7,887 nt of DNA from Bacteroides sp. Its GTDB lineage: Bacteria; Bacteroidota; Bacteroidia; Bacteroidales; Bacteroidaceae. The position numbers and the translations under genes are program-made. The notes below the pieces were generated by a model. It was not told the DNA's origin and made no database searches. It was given only the letters and a program-made list of their open reading frames with translations. Position 1 is the stretch's first letter. Every line of letters begins with the position of its first letter. Positions 1 to 6,684 of this stretch are shown in pieces. The stretch spans positions 1 through 7,887 of the forward strand of contig JASLDF010000170.1 of NCBI GenBank assembly GCA_030151635.1. The letters are read 5' to 3'.

Positions 1-275
1 TCTTTGTACTAGTTGCCCAGTAGATTTATTTAACCACCTGCGACGTTTTACATGCAGAAATACACTATTGCCTCTTAAGGGAAAGTCTTGTATGGTTACC
101 TCATTATGAAAACCATGAGCTGCTAGAGGGCTCTTCTCCTCGTGGCTAGGAGGATTATTTAGCTCTTCAAAGTAAAGATGCATCACTTCACCTTGCTTTA
201 TTGTTTTTACTAGGTTAAAGTGATCTACTAAAAATTCAGGGAGAATCAACTTTATAACTCAGAGTAGTTTTCCAT
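1..275 (-). pseudogene. ISAon1-type transposase, N-terminal part, frameshifted and cut by the window edge
   Basis: The minus strand from 252 down to 1 is open for 84 codons and reads like the N-terminal region of ISAon1-family transposases. It has KLILPEFLVDHF near its start, then LHLYFEE-like HLYFEE, GFHNEVTIQDFPLRGN, and a basic HVKRRRW stretch, probably for DNA binding. The reading frame has no usable ATG: a TGA lies just upstream at 261-259. An ATG at 275-273 opens another frame reading MENYSEL and stops at TAA (254-252). Joining the two frames by restoring one base near 254 gives a natural start, MENYSEL-(I)-KLILPEF, so I infer a one-base deletion. A TTG at 249-247 is a poor alternative start. 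The catalytic part lies beyond the left edge, so whether the rest is intact is unknown. Family assignment is from memory of the motif and is fairly secure. Confidence 0.72.
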
Positions 276-300
276 ATGGATTTATTTATATCCGTAAAGT

Positions 301-330
301 AAGTTGTTATTTCTCAATGAAACACAACTT
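301..330 (-). other. Hairpin upstream of the transposase remnant
   Basis: AAGTTGT (301-307) pairs perfectly with ACAACTT (324-330). An inner TTTC (310-313) pairs with GAAA (319-322) around a five-base loop, giving 11 pairs interrupted by a small internal loop. It lies 25 bases upstream of the transposase ATG at 275, where it would fall in the leader of that gene. Hairpins in this position in insertion sequences can block translation from read-through transcripts, but that role is inferred here. No T-run follows the stem on either strand, so it is not a typical terminator. Confidence 0.45.
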
Positions 331-972
331 CTAGGATTGACCCACAATATTCGCTATTCTACATACTAAGAAAATAATATCGCAACCTCGTCCAAATAAG
401 ACCTAGAATCTCTTATTTTAACATAGAATATCAGCCCTATTATTAAAATACTTCAAGTCCATAATTAACCTATACGATATATAACAGAGTAGAATTGTTC
501 GATGACGTCACTACCACATTCTTATAGCAACAGACTAGTTAACCAAAACTACTTTTTCAGTTCATACACAGGTTTAGGATTATCTATCTAAAACATACAG
601 TTTTGAAACAAAACTTAAATCGGGATAACTAAAACGAGCCAAGCAATACATATATCATTTTAGTACATATTTGTTACAAATAAAACCAAGCAATACAGCC
701 CAAAACAATACTACAAGCAATAAATAGACAATCACAACACATTCAATTACTTAAATATTTACATCTCAAGACGTCAAAACAAGCGTTTTAAACCAACACA
801 CACGCCTACAAGTATTTAGATTATTCAGTTACATTCTTAAAAAAGAATAATAAACAGTTGGATTTAAAACTTTATTAATTTAATTTTACAGACATATTAT
901 TATAATTAATGATTAGTAGTCATATTTTTCATCAAAACAAGGTAATATAACGCTCTTTTAAGAAGAGAACAT
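331..972. other. AT-rich non-coding spacer
   Basis: No frame on either strand gives a convincing protein: stops are frequent and the longest open stretches lack plausible starts. The part at 641-820 is strikingly poor in G on the plus strand (14 G against 39 C in 180 bases, counted by hand). Short inverted repeats occur at 599-615 (AGTTTTG/CAAAACT, three-base loop), 833-848 (ATTCTT/AAGAAT) and 953-967 (CTCTT/AAGAG). Three segments (726-757, 857-864, 909-916) have matches, in the same order, upstream of the gene at 6685. The right part of the spacer is therefore probably the old upstream region of the fimbrillin gene rather than insertion-sequence debris. Confidence 0.6.
639..722 (+). repeat. 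Three direct copies of CAAGCAATA
   Basis: CAAGCAATA occurs at 640-648, 687-695 and 714-722. The first two copies extend to a 12-base match, CCAAGCAATACA (639-650 and 686-697). Starts are 47 and 27 bases apart. Three exact 9-mers within 83 bases is more than expected by chance even in AT-rich DNA, though the composition is biased. Role unknown; a protein-binding site or decayed repeat is possible. Confidence 0.5.
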
Positions 973-1023
973 GACAAGACAATTTTTTAAGTCTAGATAG
1001 ACTTTTGTTAGACAAGACAATTT
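973..1023. promoter_or_regulatory. Palindrome flanked by two 13-bp direct repeats, possible operator
   Basis: GACAAGACAATTT is present at 973-985 and again at 1011-1023, 38 bp apart. Between them is a perfect palindrome, AAGTCTA-GA-TAGACTT (989-1004). A TTTG at 1004-1007 matches the Bacteroidetes -33 consensus, and a TATAAA follows at 1026. The second direct repeat would thus sit in the promoter spacer. This arrangement suits a regulator binding over the promoter of the fimbrillin gene at 1055. The repeats and palindrome are seen directly; the regulatory role is inferred. Neither the repeats nor the palindrome is found upstream of the paralogue at 6685. Confidence 0.45.
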
Positions 1024-1041
1024 ATTATAAACTTACTTATT
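1004..1041 (+). promoter_or_regulatory. Candidate promoter and conserved leader of the first fimbrillin gene
   Basis: TTTGTTA (1004-1010) is followed after 15 bases by TATAAAC (1026-1032), and then by ACTTACTTATT (1031-1041) just before the ATG at 1055. TTTG fits the Bacteroidetes -33 element, but TATAAAC is a poor match to the usual TAnnTTTG -7 box, so the promoter call is weak. The 11-base ACTTACTTATT is identical at 6663-6673, at nearly the same distance from the start of the third gene. This suggests a conserved transcription or translation start region. There is no Shine-Dalgarno sequence, as is usual in this phylum. Confidence 0.3.
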
Positions 1042-1054
1042 TACTTTTTTACAA

Positions 1055-3703
1055 ATGACGAAGAATTTCAGATTATCGTTATGGGGAGTATTGATACTTC
1101 TCATACTCTCTAGTTGTAGTTCTAAAGATGTCAACAATCAATCTATTGATCAAGGTTTTAAGACCCGATTGATTAGCATGGCAAATCTAGCTAACACCAG
1201 AAACACATCAGATAGTAAAATCACTAGTGAAAGTATTAACTTTTATCTTTTCAGCAAAGACAGCGATAATAAGAGTGAACTTCTTTATTATTGTAATGGA
1301 AAAGATCTTAGCTACGATGACAGTGGCAATAAAACAGTTGTAAAAATTAAGTTTCCGTTCTCCATCAAAGGAGAAGTTAAATTAATAGCACTAATCAATC
1401 ACCCATTACAAGTGAATAAGGAATCGATAGGGATGACTTACAAAGATTTCAAAGAACAACTAACGTATACAGTAAATACTAAAATTAATGGAACAACACC
1501 TCCATATTGGGGAGTTGTAAACTTTGATATCGACGCTAAAAACCAAGAGAATTTACCATTGAGATTTTTCAAAAGCTTTGCTAGTGCTAATCTTAAACTA
1601 GGCGATCAAAGCAAAGCTAACTATAAAATGGAAAGCATAAGTTCAGTACGAATTTATCGCTCCATCAATTATGGTTATATTCACACCGAAGAAAGTTACA
1701 TTAAAGATAACTCAATCACACAAACAAATATACCATCGATTGTCCCTGCTAAAGGTGGATACATCGGCAATGACAATATAATTAGCTCTATCCTAGAAGC
1801 TAGTAAATCTCCTTTGACATATCAGTTAGATACTCCTAACAGTGAGTTTACAAACGAAATATTCCTTCCGGAAAACCAACAAAATGAGAAATCGGAAATG
1901 GGTAAGGTAGTAGCTATAGTGGTAGGAGTAAAACTAACAGTTGATGACTTAGAACATTTTTACCGTGTAGACTTTGCTGATTATGGGTCAGATGAATCTG
2001 TAAAATACAAACCTATAATTAGAGGTCATGCATACCAGTTCAATCTTATGGGAGCCAAAGATAAAGGTGCCTTAACTCCTGAAGATGCACTAAAAAAACA
2101 AATCAACATAGATATAACAGTTACCGATTGGAAAGACTATAGTATTGATGGAGAATATCTAAGTGGTGAATATAACCTTGAGTTAGATAGCAGCAAGCTT
2201 GAATTTGATTTTAATAAAGGCCTAAGTAAAGTTGTTCCTTTTCAATCTAATTTAGATTCAGAACAACTAAAGGAATTATTAAAAACTGAGGTAAAACCAG
2301 AATCAGATTCTAAAACCTATTTTAATGTTAGTGTAGATTTTACTAAAAGAGAACTTACGATCACTACTTCTAGCATTAATAATTCGAGCAAGATACATGA
2401 GAACCATTTATTTATCAATTTGATTAATCAATCATTTAAAATAGAAATAAAACAAAAGCCTAAAAGTGCCCAATTTAAATTTGACAGAAGATATAACAAA
2501 CCTAATGGAGTCTATATAGTTAACCAAAAACTAAATGAAAAAGTACACTATATAAATGTTAGGCTATACGCAGAAAAAAACACAGATATCGACAATTTAT
2601 ATTTCGAGATCACTGCTAAGAATAATGATGGACTTTACATAGATTATAAAGGAAAGTTCGGAAAATCTACAAGTGAAACTATAACAAATGAAATAACAGG
2701 AGCTAGTACAAAAATCTGGTATGAAGACTTCAAAATTCCTGTTTTAGGTACTGTAGAGTATCCTAAAAATAAAATACTAACACTAGAAACAGATTGTATT
2801 AAACCGTCATTCCTAACCGTTGAAATACCTGTAGCCTTAACACCTAAAAAAATAGTTGGCTTTTTCGGCTCTAATTACGGAATAAAATCAATCGGTAATT
2901 TTACAAATATCAGGAAATCTCCTCACTTTGGCATAAAAGCCGACGACGTGATTAAATCGGAAGGTTTAAATTATGTGGAAACTAGTAGCACAAATATACA
3001 ATCAGTTATAGATAGTGAAAAACCAGATATAATCATAATTGGAGGTGGATACACGGTAAGTAAAACTAGTGCAGAAGCATTGGCTAGATTCAGTAAATCC
3101 AGAAATAATTATGGTGGATACAACCCCACTATTGTAATGAGTGCCGACCCAAGTACGTTAGAAATATTAAGGGCATTCGACTTGCTAAGTAATACATCTG
3201 GTCGAAATACAATTATCAATTTAGACGACAACATTGATAATGGATTCGACAAATCAGGAAATCAAGAGCCATACCGATACGATTTACCTATGTTGGACAA
3301 CGACAGAATTACCAATGGAGCATTTTACCAACTAGCCGCATTTAGTATACAACTGGATCCGTACACAGCTGGAGCAATAAAAAAAGAAGATTTAATCTAT
3401 TCTAAAATCAAAAAGTATTGTGGAAATCTTCCTTTCGGAGTTAATGCTGATAAAAAGAAGAAGTATGACTACGCACATACCATATTTAGAGATCTTAATT
3501 ATCCATTACTATATATTGGAGATAGTAGATTCATTACAAAACACAGTAATTGGTATATGCAACCTAAAATATCCAATAGTGGCTCAAGAACTATAGATCC
3601 AACTAAAAAAGGTAATGTATCATTATACACATGCAATAACGGATTATTAATCGCTAATGTTTTAGATTGGGCTACACACACTGTAGAATATGGTAACAAT
3701 TAA
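1055..3703 (+). CDS. Large fimbrillin-family lipoprotein with C-terminal ThuA/GATase-like region
   Basis: This 882-residue surface lipoprotein has a short basic start, a hydrophobic core and lipobox LSSC with Cys21, so lipidation and export to the outer membrane are expected. Residues about 40-360 form a fimbrillin module. It has a first strand INFYLF (61-66), SVRIYRS, EIFLPEN, FYRVDF (from 302), PIIRGHAY (320-327) and the closing TDW-type strand at 358-359. Residues 372-468 look BACON-like, ending FKIEIKQ. A further beta region leads to an alpha/beta region (598-882) with KKIVGFFG, PDIIIIGGGY (657-666) and a final helix near IANVLDW. No nucleophile-elbow cysteine is evident, so this region is probably not an active amidotransferase. 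Arg49 (NTRN) could be the trypsin-like maturation site known in type V pilins. It is first in a pair with the gene at 3714. A relation to DUF4906 fimbrial proteins is possible but unchecked. Confidence 0.82.
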   Translation: MTKNFRLSLWGVLILLILSSCSSKDVNNQSIDQGFKTRLISMANLANTRNTSDSKITSESINFYLFSKDSDNKSELLYYCNGKDLSYDDSGNKTVVKIKFPFSIKGEVKLIALINHPLQVNKESIGMTYKDFKEQLTYTVNTKINGTTPPYWGVVNFDIDAKNQENLPLRFFKSFASANLKLGDQSKANYKMESISSVRIYRSINYGYIHTEESYIKDNSITQTNIPSIVPAKGGYIGNDNIISSILEASKSPLTYQLDTPNSEFTNEIFLPENQQNEKSEMGKVVAIVVGVKLTVDDLEHFYRVDFADYGSDESVKYKPIIRGHAYQFNLMGAKDKGALTPEDALKKQINIDITVTDWKDYSIDGEYLSGEYNLELDSSKLEFDFNKGLSKVVPFQSNLDSEQLKELLKTEVKPESDSKTYFNVSVDFTKRELTITTSSINNSSKIHENHLFINLINQSFKIEIKQKPKSAQFKFDRRYNKPNGVYIVNQKLNEKVHYINVRLYAEKNTDIDNLYFEITAKNNDGLYIDYKGKFGKSTSETITNEITGASTKIWYEDFKIPVLGTVEYPKNKILTLETDCIKPSFLTVEIPVALTPKKIVGFFGSNYGIKSIGNFTNIRKSPHFGIKADDVIKSEGLNYVETSSTNIQSVIDSEKPDIIIIGGGYTVSKTSAEALARFSKSRNNYGGYNPTIVMSADPSTLEILRAFDLLSNTSGRNTIINLDDNIDNGFDKSGNQEPYRYDLPMLDNDRITNGAFYQLAAFSIQLDPYTAGAIKKEDLIYSKIKKYCGNLPFGVNADKKKKYDYAHTIFRDLNYPLLYIGDSRFITKHSNWYMQPKISNSGSRTIDPTKKGNVSLYTCNNGLLIANVLDWATHTVEYGNN

Positions 3704-3713
3704 ACACTACACA

Positions 3714-6362
3714 ATGAAAACTACATATAATTTTATATACAAATTCTTATTAGTCATACTAATAGCTACACAAGCGTCTTGTGTTGTAGATAGTAATTCC
3801 GAATCAATTATTGACTCTAAATTAACAAATAAGATTCAAGTAAACTTAAAAGTTCCAACTACAAAAAACATAACTAGATCTTTAAGCGAAGAAGACACAT
3901 ATAAAGTAGATTTGAATACACTTAAAGTATTCTTATTTAAAGATAATCTTTTTGTTGAGGATTGTAAGGTTAACATAGAACGATCTACACAAGGAGATAG
4001 TTTTAAAGAATACAACCTTACGATTCATGTACCTGAACAGACAATGATTGCAGATTTAGTGTTCTTTGCAAATACAAATGTAATAACACCTAACTACGGT
4101 GATTCTAAGAAAGAATATTGCGAAGATTTAGTGATGAATGTTGATGGAATTTGGGATACCGATAAAAAAGACAACTTGATTCCTATGTGGGGAGAGCTTA
4201 AGAGCGTTCACTTAAATAACCCAATAAAAAATCAAACTGGAGCTTCAGGGCTAAATGTATCTTTACTAAGAGCTTTAGCAAGAATAGATATTATTAGCAA
4301 TAGTACTGAAGCTAGCTCATTCCCTTTCAAAATAATTGAAGCTCATATCTACAAATCACAAAACCAATTAGCACTTGTTCCTGCACCAAATAATTATGAT
4401 GCGGTTCAAAACCTTGTAACACATCCTACAGTACCTACAACTTCAGTTTTTAGTAATCCAGCAGTTATTGAACTTATCAAGGATCAGATAATAATAGGAG
4501 AAAATGGTGTAGCATTGGTTCCAGAGCAGATTGCAAAAAAAGACGGTCAAAACCTTTCAGTTGTACTTAAACTAAACATCGATAATAAAGTCGATAAATT
4601 TTACCGTGTTAATTTACATAAAAAGAACAATGACAAATATGAGGATATTGATATCTTAAGAAATCATCGCTACATTATCAATGTAACAAAAGTTATAGGA
4701 CTAGGATTTGACACAGCTGAAGAGGCTGCTAAAAACCCAAGTTCAAATATCGATGCACAAGTAATTCAATGGGATGAGAATATTAACAATGGTTTTATTT
4801 CTGGCAGTTTATATTTTGGGATAAATACAGCTGATATTGAATTTAAGCCTTCTGATAACAAAGATATTACAGCAGAAATAGCTTTCCAAACCAATTTAAG
4901 TGAAGAACAGATGGGATTGTTAGCTAAAAGCATCTCATGGCATAACAACACAAATCAGTTTTCAGCTAAGCTAGACTATAAAAATAGTAAAATTATTATT
5001 TCTCCGAATGGACCAAATACAACCAATAAGGTAATTGAAGATGAGATAATGATTAAAAGAGACAAAAGTACTTTTAAAGTAAAAATTAGTCAGAATTTTA
5101 TTCAACCTGCCTATCAAATTATTTGTGAAGAAACTAAAGTAGCTGGGCTTTACCAAATAGGCAGAAGCCTTACAGACGCAAATACTATTACAATAAAGAC
5201 AGTTTCGGACAAAGATCTTACAGGCTATTCGTACGATATCCATACAGAAGTGCTAGATAACATGAGTTTTTATGGAAAAGGAGACTTTGTTTCTAAATCT
5301 AATGGCATGGGCAAATTTGAATCTGTGATAACATTACATGGTCAAGGAATTCCAACTGATAAACAAATTAAGTATTTCACAATAAAAGCCAATAGCTCGC
5401 TACCAACATCATGTGTTGCCAAAATAAAAATGGCTTACTCTCCCAAATTTATAGTAGCATTGGAAAAAGAAAATAATAATGGAAGTACGTTTAATGAATC
5501 CACAAATGGAAGAGACCCTCTAAGTGCTCAATTCCGAAAATCTGAAAGAAATTTTGGACTAAGTGACGAAGCTATAGTTAAAATAAAACCATTAAAAGAG
5601 CTTACAGGCCGTGAAGGTGAGGCGTATATTAGAAATAATGGAGGTTTTTTACAAGATTATGCTCAAAAATCAAGTTTAGATGAAATCTTAACAGGAAGAA
5701 CTTATGGTTATGTACCAGATATAGTTATTATAGGAGGTACATATAAAAACTATAAAACAACGACAAGAAGAATTGTTGAATACCTAGAAAAAGGAGGATG
5801 TCTATTTTATATGCAAGGAGCTACATCATCAATTAAAAAACTATTCCAATCTCTTTATGAAAATGATGATGATATTAAACATAAATACATCAGATCAGCT
5901 CAAAATGCTAGTGGGAAAGCATCAACAACTTATCAATTAATCAATCACGTATCAGATCCTATTTATAATGGACCATTTGGCAACCTAAATGGAGTATATT
6001 GGAAAGATGATAAAGGATCAACGGATGCTATATTAGGATTACCTGAGCAAGACATTATTGTATATAGTGACAACGTGCCTGCTGGAGAAGAAATGGATTG
6101 GGGAAATAGAGGTGTTACTATGTTTAGACACATAGAACATAATCTAGTTTGTATATCCTATGACGATTTTGTGAGTAATACTAGTACAACACCTGGTAGT
6201 TCCTCAAATTCACCCTACCAACTGGACAAAAATTTGTTACCTGTGAAAAGTGTATTAAACTCTAGACCTGGTGGTACAGTACATAATGCAGTAATCGCCG
6301 CTAATATACTCGCTTATCTTATTGATCAAGCAGAATATGATGGAATTAATAGTTGGGACTAA
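3714..6362 (+). CDS. Second large fimbrillin-family lipoprotein with C-terminal ThuA/GATase-like region
   Basis: I start at the ATG at 3714, which gives MKTTYNF, a hydrophobic stretch and lipobox QASC with Cys23. An ATG at 3690 in the same frame would overlap the previous gene and add eight residues before the signal peptide. The protein is 882 residues from 3714. The fimbrillin module carries ITRS with Arg55 (likely maturation site), VFLF, FYRVN (296-300) and DILRNHRYIIN ending at 323. It closes with a proline- and alanine-rich linker and VIQWDE (350-355), a classic pattern. A BACON-like segment (about 365-461, ending FKVKISQ) and another beta region follow. The C-terminal alpha/beta region (577-882) has PDIVIIGGTY (668-677), then EYLEKGGCLFYMQG and a closing helix AANILAYLID. 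It is homologous along its length to the preceding gene but clearly diverged. The 10-bp gap implies co-transcription and joint assembly. Confidence 0.83.
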   Translation: MKTTYNFIYKFLLVILIATQASCVVDSNSESIIDSKLTNKIQVNLKVPTTKNITRSLSEEDTYKVDLNTLKVFLFKDNLFVEDCKVNIERSTQGDSFKEYNLTIHVPEQTMIADLVFFANTNVITPNYGDSKKEYCEDLVMNVDGIWDTDKKDNLIPMWGELKSVHLNNPIKNQTGASGLNVSLLRALARIDIISNSTEASSFPFKIIEAHIYKSQNQLALVPAPNNYDAVQNLVTHPTVPTTSVFSNPAVIELIKDQIIIGENGVALVPEQIAKKDGQNLSVVLKLNIDNKVDKFYRVNLHKKNNDKYEDIDILRNHRYIINVTKVIGLGFDTAEEAAKNPSSNIDAQVIQWDENINNGFISGSLYFGINTADIEFKPSDNKDITAEIAFQTNLSEEQMGLLAKSISWHNNTNQFSAKLDYKNSKIIISPNGPNTTNKVIEDEIMIKRDKSTFKVKISQNFIQPAYQIICEETKVAGLYQIGRSLTDANTITIKTVSDKDLTGYSYDIHTEVLDNMSFYGKGDFVSKSNGMGKFESVITLHGQGIPTDKQIKYFTIKANSSLPTSCVAKIKMAYSPKFIVALEKENNNGSTFNESTNGRDPLSAQFRKSERNFGLSDEAIVKIKPLKELTGREGEAYIRNNGGFLQDYAQKSSLDEILTGRTYGYVPDIVIIGGTYKNYKTTTRRIVEYLEKGGCLFYMQGATSSIKKLFQSLYENDDDIKHKYIRSAQNASGKASTTYQLINHVSDPIYNGPFGNLNGVYWKDDKGSTDAILGLPEQDIIVYSDNVPAGEEMDWGNRGVTMFRHIEHNLVCISYDDFVSNTSTTPGSSSNSPYQLDKNLLPVKSVLNSRPGGTVHNAVIAANILAYLIDQAEYDGINSWD

Positions 6363-6386
6363 TCTAACACAAAATAAATACGCTTA

Positions 6387-6428
6387 AAAACAGCTCTAAA
6401 ACGCCCTTTTACGTTTTAGAGCTGTTTT
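6387..6428 (+). terminator. Strong intrinsic terminator after the fimbrillin pair
   Basis: A perfect 17-bp inverted repeat pairs 6387-6403 with 6412-6428 around an eight-base loop. The core is CAGCTCTAAAACG, and an A-run on the left arm pairs with a T-run on the right. It begins 25 bases after the TAA of the second gene. Because A- and T-runs flank both sides, it could also work on the minus strand, but no gene converges on it here. It separates the first gene pair from the third gene, which therefore needs its own promoter. Confidence 0.88.
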
Positions 6429-6684
6429 ATTATAAATACAACACAAGTAAAATTACAAAATTTAAACACCCAAACATCTATACAACAGACAATTCACCAC
6501 ACACTTAAATAAATAATTAAATCTATAATTCTAGGATTACATATTAATTTGTTATAAATTTATGCCGTATACTATAAACTAACGGTTGGATTATTATATG
6601 ATTAGCTATCAATATTGTTACTAGAAACTGAAAGTTTAAATACTGACTTAGATATAAAAGATACTTACTTATTAAATTTTACTT
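6429..6684 (+). promoter_or_regulatory. Upstream region of the third fimbrillin gene
   Basis: This 256-bp AT-rich spacer has no coding potential. After the terminator it must hold the promoter of the gene at 6685. TTTGTTA (6548-6554) is followed by TATAAAC (6573-6579), a pair of boxes also seen before the first gene at a slightly shorter spacing. TATAAA at 6653-6658 and ACTTACTTATT at 6663-6673 match the region just before the first gene. I cannot decide which boxes are used; none fits the TAnnTTTG consensus well. AGACAAT (6487), GTTGGATT (6585) and ATGATTAG (6598) also recur, in the same order, upstream of the first gene. Confidence 0.45.

Larger units (their letters stand above)
1..343 (-). 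mobile_element. End of an ISAon1/ISL3-like insertion sequence (boundary uncertain)
   Basis: The transposase start implies that the upstream end of an insertion sequence lies somewhere to the right of 275. The minus strand read inward from 343 begins GGGTCAATCCTAG, which would suit a terminal inverted repeat starting with GG. The other end is outside the window, so no matching repeat or target duplication can be seen. The right boundary is a guess; only the transposase remnant is well supported. Confidence 0.35.

Noticed and set aside
329..338. TTCTAGGATT occurs here and at 6529-6538.
   Set aside because: A 10-base match between two AT-rich spacers is expected by chance in a window this long, and the flanks do not align.
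503..510. TGACGTCA palindrome, with GACGTCA again at 770-776.
   Set aside because: Eight-base palindromes are common, no bacterial regulator in this phylum is known to me for it, and its position is far from any gene start.
657..666. Active glutamine amidotransferase or ThuA-type enzyme in the C-terminal region.
   Set aside because: No nucleophile-elbow cysteine or conserved His-Glu pair could be placed in both paralogues; only a fold resemblance is supportable.
3499..3699. Minus-strand open frame of 66 codons within the first fimbrillin gene.
   Set aside because: It lies wholly opposite a well-supported coding region, has no recognisable domain and no leader of its own.
4766..5243. Minus-strand open frames of 61 and 90 codons within the second fimbrillin gene.
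   Set aside because: They are antisense shadows of a long, motif-rich gene and show no independent support.
6387..6428. The terminator arm GTTTTAGAGCTGTTTT resembles the start of a type II CRISPR repeat.
   Set aside because: It occurs once as an arm of a perfect hairpin right after a stop codon, with no spacers or cas genes; a terminator explains it fully.
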